From assembly GCA_938034415.1 (NCBI GenBank), contig CALHLE010000009.1, positions 62,001 through 126,000 on the forward strand: a DNA stretch of 64,000 bases, written 5' to 3'. The notes below the pieces were generated by a model. It had not been told where the DNA came from. It saw nothing but the letters and a program-made list of their open reading frames with translations, and did not search any database. Made by a program: the position numbers and the translations under genes. The DNA comes from an uncultured Anaerolineae bacterium. Its GTDB lineage: Bacteria > Chloroflexota > Anaerolineae > J036 > Brachytrichaceae. Positions 1-7,524 of the stretch are shown piece after piece; positions within the stretch are counted from its first letter, which is position 1; each line of letters begins with the position of its first letter.

Positions 1-1
1 G

Positions 2-661
2 CTTGGCTTCAGCGTGCCGATCGGCCTGCCGTGGTGGGCGCGCAACATGCGCCTCTACGGTGGGACTGACTTTCTCGGCTTGCAGCGGCACAACGCAGTC
101 GTCGTCGGCCAGCCCACCACCGCCGAGTGGCTGGCGGAATACGGTCTAGGCGACGTGCTGTGGCGTCTGCTGCAGACGACGTTCCAGTCGTTCTGGGGGC
201 AGTTCGGTTGGATGAGCATCCCGCTCGACCGGCGCATCTATCTCGCGCTGCTTGTTTTCGCGTTGTTTTCTGCGGCGCTCTTCCTCGCCTGGTGGATACA
301 TGGGCGCGTGGCGCGCAGGCAGTTGAGCCGCCAGATGCGCGCGCGCGCCGACGATGCGCTTTACTCACCCTATCTTTTGCTCACGGCGCAACAGTCGCGC
401 GCGCTCACGCTGCTGGCAGGTGTAGCGTTGTTTACGCTGCTGGCTTATGCCTGGTACAACCTGCAATTCGTGCAGCATCAGGGGCGCTACCTGTATCCGG
501 CGCTCATCCCGATCGCGACGGCTTGCGCGTTGGGATGGAGCTTCTTGGTCTCGCGCCGTGAGGCAGTCGGTCGCTGGTTGTGGCCGGCCTTGCTCAGCGG
601 CCTGGCGGCACTCGACGCATACCTTCTGTTCCGCGTGATCTTGCCGGGGATGGGCGTGTGA
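2..661 (+). CDS. C-terminal part of a multi-pass membrane protein
   Basis: The reading frame is open at the left edge, so the gene begins outside the window; about 219 codons are visible. At least four hydrophobic segments can be seen, near residues 80-100, 135-155, 165-180 and 190-215. The motif QGRYLYPALIPIA just before the last two helices is typical of the end of DUF2142 and GT39-like membrane proteins, which are polyprenol-sugar dependent glycosyltransferases or related envelope proteins (family knowledge). The substrate cannot be inferred. It ends about 75 nt before the convergent ftsK stop codon. A glycosyltransferase role is a guess; that it is an integral membrane protein is clear. 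Confidence 0.7.
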   Translation, partial: LGFSVPIGLPWWARNMRLYGGTDFLGLQRHNAVVVGQPTTAEWLAEYGLGDVLWRLLQTTFQSFWGQFGWMSIPLDRRIYLALLVFALFSAALFLAWWIHGRVARRQLSRQMRARADDALYSPYLLLTAQQSRALTLLAGVALFTLLAYAWYNLQFVQHQGRYLYPALIPIATACALGWSFLVSRREAVGRWLWPALLSGLAALDAYLLFRVILPGMGV

Positions 662-737
662 AGGGAAAGGGCGTTGCGGGCGACATCGCCGATGGCCGCT
701 CGGCTGAGTCTGCCCTGGATGGGCCACAGCGACTTTT

Positions 738-3626
738 CTACGGGTCCCGTAACGTCACGTCGCGGCCCTTGCCGGCTTGGCGGCTAGGGGCGCTGACGTA
801 GCCCATCTCTTGAAGCTCTTCCATCAGGCGCGCTGCGCGCGGATAGCCGATGCGCAGCTTGCGCTGGAGCAGCGACGTGCTCACGTTGCCGCTGCTGCGG
901 ATGATCTCCATGGCGCGCTGCAACAGGTCGTCGTCGCCGTCATCATCCTCGCCGCCTCGGCCGCCCTTGGCGCTGCCCATCTGCTGAAAGCGCTCGGCGG
1001 CGATCTCGGCAACCATCGTCTCCCAGGGCGTCTCCAGCTCTGGTTTGTGATGCGCGGCGTATGCCGCTGATGTTTCGTCTTGCCGATCAGCGGCGGCGTC
1101 TTGCGCTTCTGCCGCGATTTCTTTCTTCCACCAGCCGATCACGGCTTCGATCTCGCGTTCGCTCACGTAGCAACCTTGCAGGCGGATCGGGCTGCCGTGT
1201 TCGGGGTTGAGGAAGAGCATGTCGCCTCGGCCGAGCAGCGATTCGGCGCCGACCTGGTCGAGGATCACGCGCGAGTCGGTGGCGGAGGCGACGGCGAATG
1301 AGATGCGCGCCGGGAAGTTGGCTTTGATCAGGCCGGTGACGACATCTACGCTGGGGCGTTGCGTGGCGACGACGAGGTGGATCCCCGTCGCGCGCGCCAT
1401 TTGGGCGAGCCGGCAGATGGTCTTCTCCGTCTCGATCGGCGATTGCAGCATCAGGTCGGCCAGTTCGTCAATCAGCACCACGATGCGCGGCAGCAGCGCC
1501 TCGCGCCGGCGTTCCATCGCCTGGTTGTATTCCTGCAAGTTGCGCGAGCCGATTTCGGCGAACTTCTTGTAGCGCGCGTCCATCTCGCGCGTGACCCAGC
1601 GCAGCACGGCCGGGATGCGCTCAATGTCGCTCTCCGGCTTGCCGATGATGTGCGGCAGTCCGGCGAAGCGTGACAGCTCGACCATCTTCGGATCAATCAT
1701 CACCAGCTTCAAGTCCTCCGGCCGGTTGTTCATCACCAGGCATGTGGTGATCGCGCTGATGCACACGCTTTTGCCGCTGCCGGTGGTGCCGGCGATCAGC
1801 AAGTGGGGCATGCGCGCCAGGTCGGCGACGATCGCTGCGCCGGAGACATCGCGGCCCAGGGCGATGGCGAGCGGCGACTTCTCGGCCAGCTTGCGAAAGG
1901 CCTCGCCTTCCATGATCGAGCGCAAATCCACTTCGCCAATGGTGCTGTTGGGCACCTCGATGCCGACCAGCCCACGGCCGGGGATGGGGGCTTCGATGCG
2001 GATGGACGGCGCGGCCAGCGCGAGCGCAATATCGTTCTGCAGCGCGGCGATGGCCCCGACGCGCACTTTCTGCGCCTGTTTTTGCCACTCGACCACTGCC
2101 TGCGACGCCTTTTTGCCGACGACGACTCTGCCGGCCAGCCCCAGGTCGGCGATGGCGTCCCGCAGCGCGTCCCCCAGGCTGAGGGCCTCGCCCATGCCGA
2201 CGGGAAAGGCGATCTTCAAGCGCTCGGTCAGCGAGTCGGATTCCTCGAAGTTGTCGAAGCGGAACAGGCGCTCCATCAGGCGTCCGGCCAGCTCGCGGCG
2301 CAGGGCGCTCAGTTGGCCGGCTTTGATCTTGAGCTTGCGTTCGGTGTCTGCGCCGATTTCAAAGTAGGCCAGGCCGGAACGCCGCTCGCCCTCGACGTAG
2401 TTGGCGCTGAGGTCGAGTTCGCCCAGCAGCGATCTGAGCAGCGCCTTGAACCCCGCTTCGCGCGCGTCCACCAGTGCCGCCGGGAGTTCGATCACCGCGG
2501 CGGTGCGATCCATGTTCGGTTCGACGGCGATCGCGTCGTAAAGCGCATCGGCGACGGCGGCGCGAATCTTCTGCGCCGCCTTTTCGCGGTTCTGCGCGCC
2601 GCGATCCACATAGCCCGGCTCAATGCCGAACTGCGTGACGGTCGGGCCGCGCCGGATTTCCACTACCTTGCCCGACAGGCCGAACTGGGCGAGGGTCGTC
2701 TCGATGATGTCGGCGCGGCGCCGCGCGTCGGCGTCGCTGTGGGCGGCGCCGGTTTGCTTGTTGGCCCGCAGCAGCGAGAGCGGCGGCAGCGCGTCCGATC
2801 GCGGCGCCAGTGGCTTAGGCTTGACGGCTTTCGACTTCGCCATTCCCTTAGCGTCGCGTTCGCCGTCTTTGATGATGACTGCCTGTGACTTGATAGGCGC
2901 GGAGGCGGGCGAGGGCTTGGCGCTTTGCCGCTCCTCTGCGCGATGCGCCGCCGGATCGGGCAGCGGCAATTGCTCGCCGCGAATCGGCTGCGGTGGCGAC
3001 GCATCTTCGGCGCGCAGATCGGAGGACGGGCTGCGCTTGGTCGTCGTTGATGAGGTGTGGGAATCTGCCGCCGGCCGGGCCTGGACGCGCGCGGCTGTTT
3101 GCAGCAACGGGGCGGCAGCGACGAAGGCGCTGAGCGCAAGCAGCGCGAACCAGATCAAGATCGCGATCAGCCGCAGGATCGTCGCCTCCTCGCTGCCCCG
3201 TATGCCCAGCGCGCGCCACAGCAATTCGGCCAGCACCCAGCCGGCTGCGCCGCCCCCTCCGCCGTCGCGCGCAAGCTGGTAGGGGTCTGCGCCGAGCGCC
3301 AGCGAGTGCATGAGCGCCAGAAAGGAGAGGAACGCGATCTCGCCGGCGATGATGCGCACCCAGGCGCGCCGCGTGGGACGCAGGGGGGCGTTCGAGAACG
3401 CGAGCAGTCCCGCGCCGATCATGAGCAGGCACAGCGGAAGGGCCCCTGCGCCCAGCGCGCGTTGTAGGAGGGCCGCCCAGCGCGCCACCAAGCCGCCGGC
3501 GTTCAAGCCGAGCAGCGTCAGGAGCGTGGTCGCGCCTAGGAGGATAAGCGTCGCGCCGGCCAGTGCGCGCCACAGGCGGCCGCGCGCGACGATGCGGGTG
3601 AACGCTGCGTTCAATCGGCGGGTCAT
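738..3626 (-). CDS. ftsK: DNA translocase FtsK/SpoIIIE
   Basis: This is a septum-anchored, ATP-driven DNA pump that clears chromosome ends during division. The 962-residue protein has the full FtsK layout: four or five membrane helices in the first ~175 residues, a polar Pro/Ser/Lys-rich linker (about 180-290), the RecA-like motor, and a C-terminal winged-helix gamma domain (about 885-955) that in the family reads orienting DNA motifs. The motor shows Walker A GTTGSGKS near residue 612 and a Walker B-like LVMIDPKMVEL. The ATG start overlaps the TGA stop of the upstream S1 gene by four bases, so translation is probably coupled. Length is ordinary for FtsK. Confidence 0.95.
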   Translation of the reverse strand: MTRRLNAAFTRIVARGRLWRALAGATLILLGATTLLTLLGLNAGGLVARWAALLQRALGAGALPLCLLMIGAGLLAFSNAPLRPTRRAWVRIIAGEIAFLSFLALMHSLALGADPYQLARDGGGGGAAGWVLAELLWRALGIRGSEEATILRLIAILIWFALLALSAFVAAAPLLQTAARVQARPAADSHTSSTTTKRSPSSDLRAEDASPPQPIRGEQLPLPDPAAHRAEERQSAKPSPASAPIKSQAVIIKDGERDAKGMAKSKAVKPKPLAPRSDALPPLSLLRANKQTGAAHSDADARRRADIIETTLAQFGLSGKVVEIRRGPTVTQFGIEPGYVDRGAQNREKAAQKIRAAVADALYDAIAVEPNMDRTAAVIELPAALVDAREAGFKALLRSLLGELDLSANYVEGERRSGLAYFEIGADTERKLKIKAGQLSALRRELAGRLMERLFRFDNFEESDSLTERLKIAFPVGMGEALSLGDALRDAIADLGLAGRVVVGKKASQAVVEWQKQAQKVRVGAIAALQNDIALALAAPSIRIEAPIPGRGLVGIEVPNSTIGEVDLRSIMEGEAFRKLAEKSPLAIALGRDVSGAAIVADLARMPHLLIAGTTGSGKSVCISAITTCLVMNNRPEDLKLVMIDPKMVELSRFAGLPHIIGKPESDIERIPAVLRWVTREMDARYKKFAEIGSRNLQEYNQAMERRREALLPRIVVLIDELADLMLQSPIETEKTICRLAQMARATGIHLVVATQRPSVDVVTGLIKANFPARISFAVASATDSRVILDQVGAESLLGRGDMLFLNPEHGSPIRLQGCYVSEREIEAVIGWWKKEIAAEAQDAAADRQDETSAAYAAHHKPELETPWETMVAEIAAERFQQMGSAKGGRGGEDDDGDDDLLQRAMEIIRSSGNVSTSLLQRKLRIGYPRAARLMEELQEMGYVSAPSRQAGKGRDVTLRDP

Positions 3627-4657
3627 TTGCCGGCCTCGCCCTCGGCCTGGCGGTTGGCAAATACGCCGCGCATGCTGAGCGCCAGGCGACGCTGCTGGCT
3701 GTCCACGGCGATGACCCGAGCGACTACGCGATCGCCTTCGTTCACGATGTTGCGCGGGTGCATGAAGTTGCCCTCGGCCATCTCACTGACGTGAACTAGT
3801 CCTTCGAGGTCGTTTTCCACTTTGACGAAGGCGCCGAACTGCACCACGTTGGTCACCGTGCCGTGAACGATTTGCCCCACATGGTAGCGCTGCTCAATCG
3901 TCTCCCAGGGATTCGCCTTCGCCCGCTTCAGGCTGAGCGCGATGCGCCCTTCTTCCGGTGAGACGCTTATCACGTAAACGTTCACCTCCTGGCCGATGTG
4001 CAGCAGGTCGCGCGGATGGTTCACGCGACTCCACGAGAGTTCGCTGACGTGAACCAACCCCTCGTAACCGCCCAAGTCCACGAATGCGCCGAAGTGAGTG
4101 AGGTTGGTCACCACGCCGCGGCGCGTTTCGCCGGCGCGGATCTGGCGCAGGATGAGCGGTATCTCCGGCGGCGCCGGTTCGGCTTCTGATGCGCGCGCGC
4201 GTTCGGAGAAGACCACGCGGTTGAGTTTGGGATCGAGTTCGATCACGCGCACGTTCAGGTGACGGCCGATGTGGCTGGCCAGCGTCGCGCGACGGGTCGG
4301 CTCATCCATGTCGGGCGATATGGCCTCCAGGTGAGAGGAAGGCACAAACCCGCGCAACCCTTGGTAGTGGACGATCAAGCCCCCCCGGTTGCAGCCGGTC
4401 ACTTCTACGCTCAGCAGCGTGTTCTGGGCCATCGCTTCCTGTAGCGCGGCCCAGGTCTGCGCGCTCTCAGGAGCACCGCCGGCGTGTTGACCGGTCGGGC
4501 GCTGCGTTTCTTGGGGCGGGGTGGAATGCGCCGACGCTTGCAGCACAGGCTGGTGCAATGGCGATCGCGTCGGCGGGATGGGCAGTTTCTCTACTTCTTC
4601 CAGCAATGCGCGCCAGTACCCTTCGTCGAGTTCTAAATCCTCTGGGCGGTATGGCAT
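3623..4657 (-). CDS. S1 RNA-binding domain protein (ribosomal protein S1-like)
   Basis: The 344-residue protein carries three S1 (OB-fold) repeats at about residues 79-151, 175-245 and 259-331, after a poorly conserved Pro/Gln-rich N-terminus. Repeats 2 and 3 have the canonical FGAFV and EGLVHVSE motifs; repeat 1 is divergent. Such proteins bind mRNA on the 30S subunit, and short three- to four-repeat S1 proteins are usual outside Proteobacteria. A good TATAAT lies 18 nt upstream of the ATG on the minus strand. The stop overlaps the ftsK start (ATGA), so the pair forms one operon. It could be an accessory S1-domain regulator rather than the ribosomal S1 itself. Confidence 0.85.
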   Translation of the reverse strand: MPYRPEDLELDEGYWRALLEEVEKLPIPPTRSPLHQPVLQASAHSTPPQETQRPTGQHAGGAPESAQTWAALQEAMAQNTLLSVEVTGCNRGGLIVHYQGLRGFVPSSHLEAISPDMDEPTRRATLASHIGRHLNVRVIELDPKLNRVVFSERARASEAEPAPPEIPLILRQIRAGETRRGVVTNLTHFGAFVDLGGYEGLVHVSELSWSRVNHPRDLLHIGQEVNVYVISVSPEEGRIALSLKRAKANPWETIEQRYHVGQIVHGTVTNVVQFGAFVKVENDLEGLVHVSEMAEGNFMHPRNIVNEGDRVVARVIAVDSQQRRLALSMRGVFANRQAEGEAGK

Positions 4658-4675
4658 AGGCTTCTCGGCGAGAAG

Positions 4676-4704
4676 ATTATAATCAGCCGTCCCGTTTTAA
4701 GGAA
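4676..4704 (-). promoter_or_regulatory. Promoter of the S1-ftsK operon
   Basis: A perfect TATAAT on the minus strand (4681-4676) sits 18 nt before the S1 start codon. With a 17-nt spacer the -35 would be TTCCTT (4704-4699), a weak match. The same AT-rich core also reads TATAAT on the plus strand (4678-4683), about 93 nt upstream of ino1, so it might fire in both directions. Confidence 0.5.
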
Positions 4705-4775
4705 ATGTGCTGCAAGACGGTCTTATGCGTCAGGTGCTAGGCCAGCACAGAGCTACAGAAGAGGAACATCGAGAA

Positions 4776-5891
4776 ATGGCGAAGAAGTCGAACAAACTGA
4801 GCGAACTGCGCGCTGCGACCAACCGCAAGGTGCGCGTTGCAATCATCGGCGTGGGGAATTGCGCCAGCTCACTGGTGCAGGGGGTGTATTACTACCGCAA
4901 CGCCAAGCCCGAAGACAAAGTGCCCGGCTTGATGCACGTGCAACTGGGCGATTATCACGTGGGCGATATCGAATTCACCGCTGCGTTCGATATTGACGTA
5001 AACAAAGTCGGCAAGGATCTGAGCGAAGCCATCTTCACCGCGCCCAACAACACTTACAAGTTCTGCGACGTGCCCTACACCGGCTGCTGCGTGTATCGGG
5101 GCATGACGCACGATGGCCTGGGCAAGTATCTGTCGCAGGTGATCAAGAAGGCGCCCGGCGAGACCAGCGACGTGGTCAAAATCCTGAAGGACACGCAGAC
5201 CGATGTGGTCGTCAACTACCTGCCGGTGGGCAGCGAGGAGGCGACCAAGTGGTATGTGGAGCAGGTGCTACAGGCCGGCTGCGCTTTCGTGAACTGCATC
5301 CCCGTCTTCATCGCGCGCGAAGCGTATTGGCAGCGGCGCTTCCGCGAGCGCAATTTGCCCATCATCGGCGACGACATCAAGAGCCAGGTCGGCGCGACGA
5401 TCACCCATCGCATGTTAGCGCGCCTGTTCGTCGAGCGCGGCGTGCGCATTGACCGCACCTACCAGCTCAACTTCGGCGGCAACACCGATTTCATGAACAT
5501 GCTCGAACGCGAGCGGCTGGAGAGCAAGAAGATCAGCAAGACCAACGCCGTCACCTCTCAGATCCCCTACGAGATTCCTGAAGAGAACATCCACGTCGGC
5601 CCAAGCGACTACGTGCCGTGGCTCACCGACCGTAAATGGGCTTACATCCGCATGGAAGGCACCACCTTTGGCGATGTGCCGCTGAACGTCGAACTCAAGC
5701 TGGAGGTGTGGGACAGCCCGAACAGCGCCGGCGTGGTAATCGACGCCGTGCGCTGCGCCAAGATCGCGCTGGACCGCGGCATCGGCGGTGCGTTGCTCGG
5801 GCCATCGTCCTACTTCATGAAGTCGCCGCCGGAGCAGTACACCGACGACGAGGCGCGCGATAAGGTCGAATCGTTCATCCGGGGCGAGTAG
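4776..5891 (+). CDS. ino1: Inositol-3-phosphate synthase
   Basis: The enzyme converts glucose 6-phosphate to 1L-myo-inositol 1-phosphate using NAD. The 371-residue protein has the N-terminal NAD motif [13 protein letters not shown] and the family signature [17 protein letters not shown], together with the conserved NCIPVFIA segment; its length matches short prokaryotic/archaeal-type synthases. The chosen ATG has a GAGGAA ribosome-binding site nine bases upstream; an earlier in-frame start at 4707 would add residues unlike the family. The next gene on the same strand is a CDP-alcohol phosphotransferase, so the pair probably makes an inositol phospholipid. Confidence 0.93.
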   Translation: MAKKSNKLSELRAATNRKVRVAIIGVGNCASSLVQGVYYYRNAKPEDKVPGLMHVQLGDYHVGDIEFTAAFDIDVNKVGKDLSEAIFTAPNNTYKFCDVPYTGCCVYRGMTHDGLGKYLSQVIKKAPGETSDVVKILKDTQTDVVVNYLPVGSEEATKWYVEQVLQAGCAFVNCIPVFIAREAYWQRRFRERNLPIIGDDIKSQVGATITHRMLARLFVERGVRIDRTYQLNFGGNTDFMNMLERERLESKKISKTNAVTSQIPYEIPEENIHVGPSDYVPWLTDRKWAYIRMEGTTFGDVPLNVELKLEVWDSPNSAGVVIDAVRCAKIALDRGIGGALLGPSSYFMKSPPEQYTDDEARDKVESFIRGE

Positions 5892-5901
5892 CCGGGTTGG
5901 A

Positions 5902-5956
5902 AATCAGGGGCCGGGATGGGCGCACCGCGCCGACCGCCGGCCCCCGACCACTGATT
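5902..5956. repeat. Long imperfect inverted repeat between ino1 and the phosphotransferase gene
   Basis: The segment AATCAGGGGCCGG (5902-5914) is mirrored by CCGGCCCC (5937-5944) and CTGATT (5951-5956). The GC core can form 8 bp. There is no T-run, so it is not a convincing terminator; it may be an mRNA stability element or chance pairing in GC-rich spacer. Confidence 0.3.
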
Positions 5957-5969
5957 GCCAACCGTTGAT

Positions 5970-6587
5970 ATGGAAGCCTGGGCGCGCAAGCATCTGAGTC
6001 CGCTGCTCGATCCGCTAGTGGATGCCCTAGCGCGCGCCGGCGTTTCTCCCAACGCGCTCACGCTTGCCGGTTTCCTGCTCAACGTGGTTGCCGGCGCGCT
6101 CATCGCCATCGGCCAGCCGTTTTGGGGCGGTGTGGTGATGGTCGCCATCGGCATGCCGTTTGACGCTGTGGATGGCGCGGTAGCGCGCAAACTGGGTAAG
6201 CAGACCCGGTTCGGCGCGTTCTTCGATTCGACGCTCGACCGGCTGGCGGAGGGCGCGCTGTTAACTGGCTTGGGCTACTACTTCGCCGCGCGCGGCGATG
6301 CGCACGCCGTGGTCGTCACATTCGCGGCGCTGGTCGGCTCGTTCATGGTGAGCTACACGCGCGCCCGTGCCGAGGGTCTGGGCCTAGAGTGCAAGATAGG
6401 GCTGTTCAGCCGTTTCGGGCGCTTCCTGCTCCTCGCCGCGGGGTTGTTGCTGTCGCCGGTCTCGTCGGCGTCGCTCGTCGTCCTGGCCTGGGGGTTGGCG
6501 ATCCTGACTGCCTACACCACGCTGGAGCGCATCGTCCATGTCTATCGCGCAACCCAGGCCGGCGAGGCGCGCGGCCTGTCTAAATAA
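5970..6587 (+). CDS. CDP-alcohol phosphatidyltransferase, probably phosphatidylinositol(-phosphate) synthase
   Basis: This membrane enzyme joins a CDP-activated lipid to an alcohol. The CDP-alcohol phosphotransferase signature is complete: DAVDGAVAR, then G after eight residues, then two Asp spaced by three (FDSTLD), near residues 68-93. About five to six membrane segments are visible across ~205 residues. Because it follows ino1 by 78 nt, inositol 1-phosphate is the likely acceptor, as in actinobacterial PIP synthases (inference). An upstream TTG at 5955 in the same frame is an alternative start; the ATG was preferred because the family homology starts just after it. Its 3' end overlaps the convergent PpiC gene by eight bases. 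Confidence 0.85.
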   Translation: MEAWARKHLSPLLDPLVDALARAGVSPNALTLAGFLLNVVAGALIAIGQPFWGGVVMVAIGMPFDAVDGAVARKLGKQTRFGAFFDSTLDRLAEGALLTGLGYYFAARGDAHAVVVTFAALVGSFMVSYTRARAEGLGLECKIGLFSRFGRFLLLAAGLLLSPVSSASLVVLAWGLAILTAYTTLERIVHVYRATQAGEARGLSK

Positions 6588-7524
6588 ATCGCTCGATCTG
6601 CGCACGCGCCTTTAAGCCTGCGAGCCACTCGGCCAGCGCGACCGTCTGCAGGTGGATGGTGTCGGCCTCGGTCAGGCCGCGCGTCTCGCGCTCGGTCACC
6701 CGGATGATGTGATAGCCGATTGGGCTTTTGACAATCGCGCTGGTCTCGCCCGGCTGCAGGCCGAACGCGGCATCTTCTACCTCCGGCCACAACACGGCGC
6801 CGGTGTTGCGCGCGAACCATCCCAGGTCGCCGCCGTCCGCGCGTGTGCTTTCGTCCAGCGAGAGCGACTGGGCCAGGGCGGTGAACTTGGCGCCGTTTTG
6901 CAGTTGGGTGAGCACCCGGCGCGCTTCGCGCTCGGTGGCCACGACAATGTGGTAGGCGTGCACATACTCTGCTGTGCGGGGCATCGTCGCCAGCACGTGG
7001 TCGCGCACGGCGTTGACTAACAACTCGCGGCGAAGGAGCGCGCGGATGTCTGCTTCGGTCTGGCGGATGGCGGCCAGCCAGGCTCGAAATTGCGCCTCTC
7101 CGCCGGCGCGCGCTTTGGCGATGGCCAATTCATCGTCCACCTGCTGGTCGCTCACCTGGATGCCGCTGCGCGCAGCCTCTTGCTCGATCAGCGCGTATTC
7201 GATGAGCGCCTCAAGGGCGGCATCCTTGAGCTGCAGCGCCAACTGTTGGCCGCGTTCGCTCTGGGGGTCAGGCGCATCGGGCAGCGCTGCGAGGTAGCGC
7301 GCCAACTCGGCTTCGTATTCAGCCAGCGTGATGGGCTGGCCGTTCACGCGCGCCGCCAGCGGGTTGGGCGTAGGCGTAGGTTGTGGCGTCGGCGTGGCGG
7401 TCGCTTGCGGGATCACCGTGACGCCGAAGATTTCCGGGGTGATCGCCAACGGCTCATCGGTCGGGTCGCCGGCGCACGCCGTGAGCAGCATCGTGAACGC
7501 GGCAAGGATGATCCTTTTGCTCAC
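6580..7524 (-). CDS. PpiC/SurA-type peptidyl-prolyl isomerase lipoprotein
   Basis: This is a secreted foldase anchored outside the membrane. The N-terminus is a lipoprotein signal ending in LTAC (Cys17), followed by a Thr/Pro linker, a helical SurA/PrsA-like N-domain (about 50-175) and a parvulin domain with HIVVATEREARRV and GGDLGWFARNTG (about 180-275). The GTG start overlaps the TGA stop of polA (GTGA), so it is translationally coupled to polA. Longer upstream frames exist but lie inside polA. A lipid-anchored PrsA-like protein suits a bacterium with one membrane (inference). Confidence 0.88.
   Translation of the reverse strand: MSKRIILAAFTMLLTACAGDPTDEPLAITPEIFGVTVIPQATATPTPQPTPTPNPLAARVNGQPITLAEYEAELARYLAALPDAPDPQSERGQQLALQLKDAALEALIEYALIEQEAARSGIQVSDQQVDDELAIAKARAGGEAQFRAWLAAIRQTEADIRALLRRELLVNAVRDHVLATMPRTAEYVHAYHIVVATEREARRVLTQLQNGAKFTALAQSLSLDESTRADGGDLGWFARNTGAVLWPEVEDAAFGLQPGETSAIVKSPIGYHIIRVTERETRGLTEADTIHLQTVALAEWLAGLKARAQIERFI

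Noticed and set aside
1803..2888. A 361-codon open frame on the plus strand opposite ftsK
   Set aside because: Composition is Arg/Gly/Ala rich without any fold signal, and the opposite strand encodes the clear FtsK motor; it is an antisense shadow in GC-rich DNA.
5902..5956. Inverted repeat after ino1 as a terminator
   Set aside because: There is no T-run, and the stem sits directly before the next co-directional gene; it is listed only as a low-confidence repeat.
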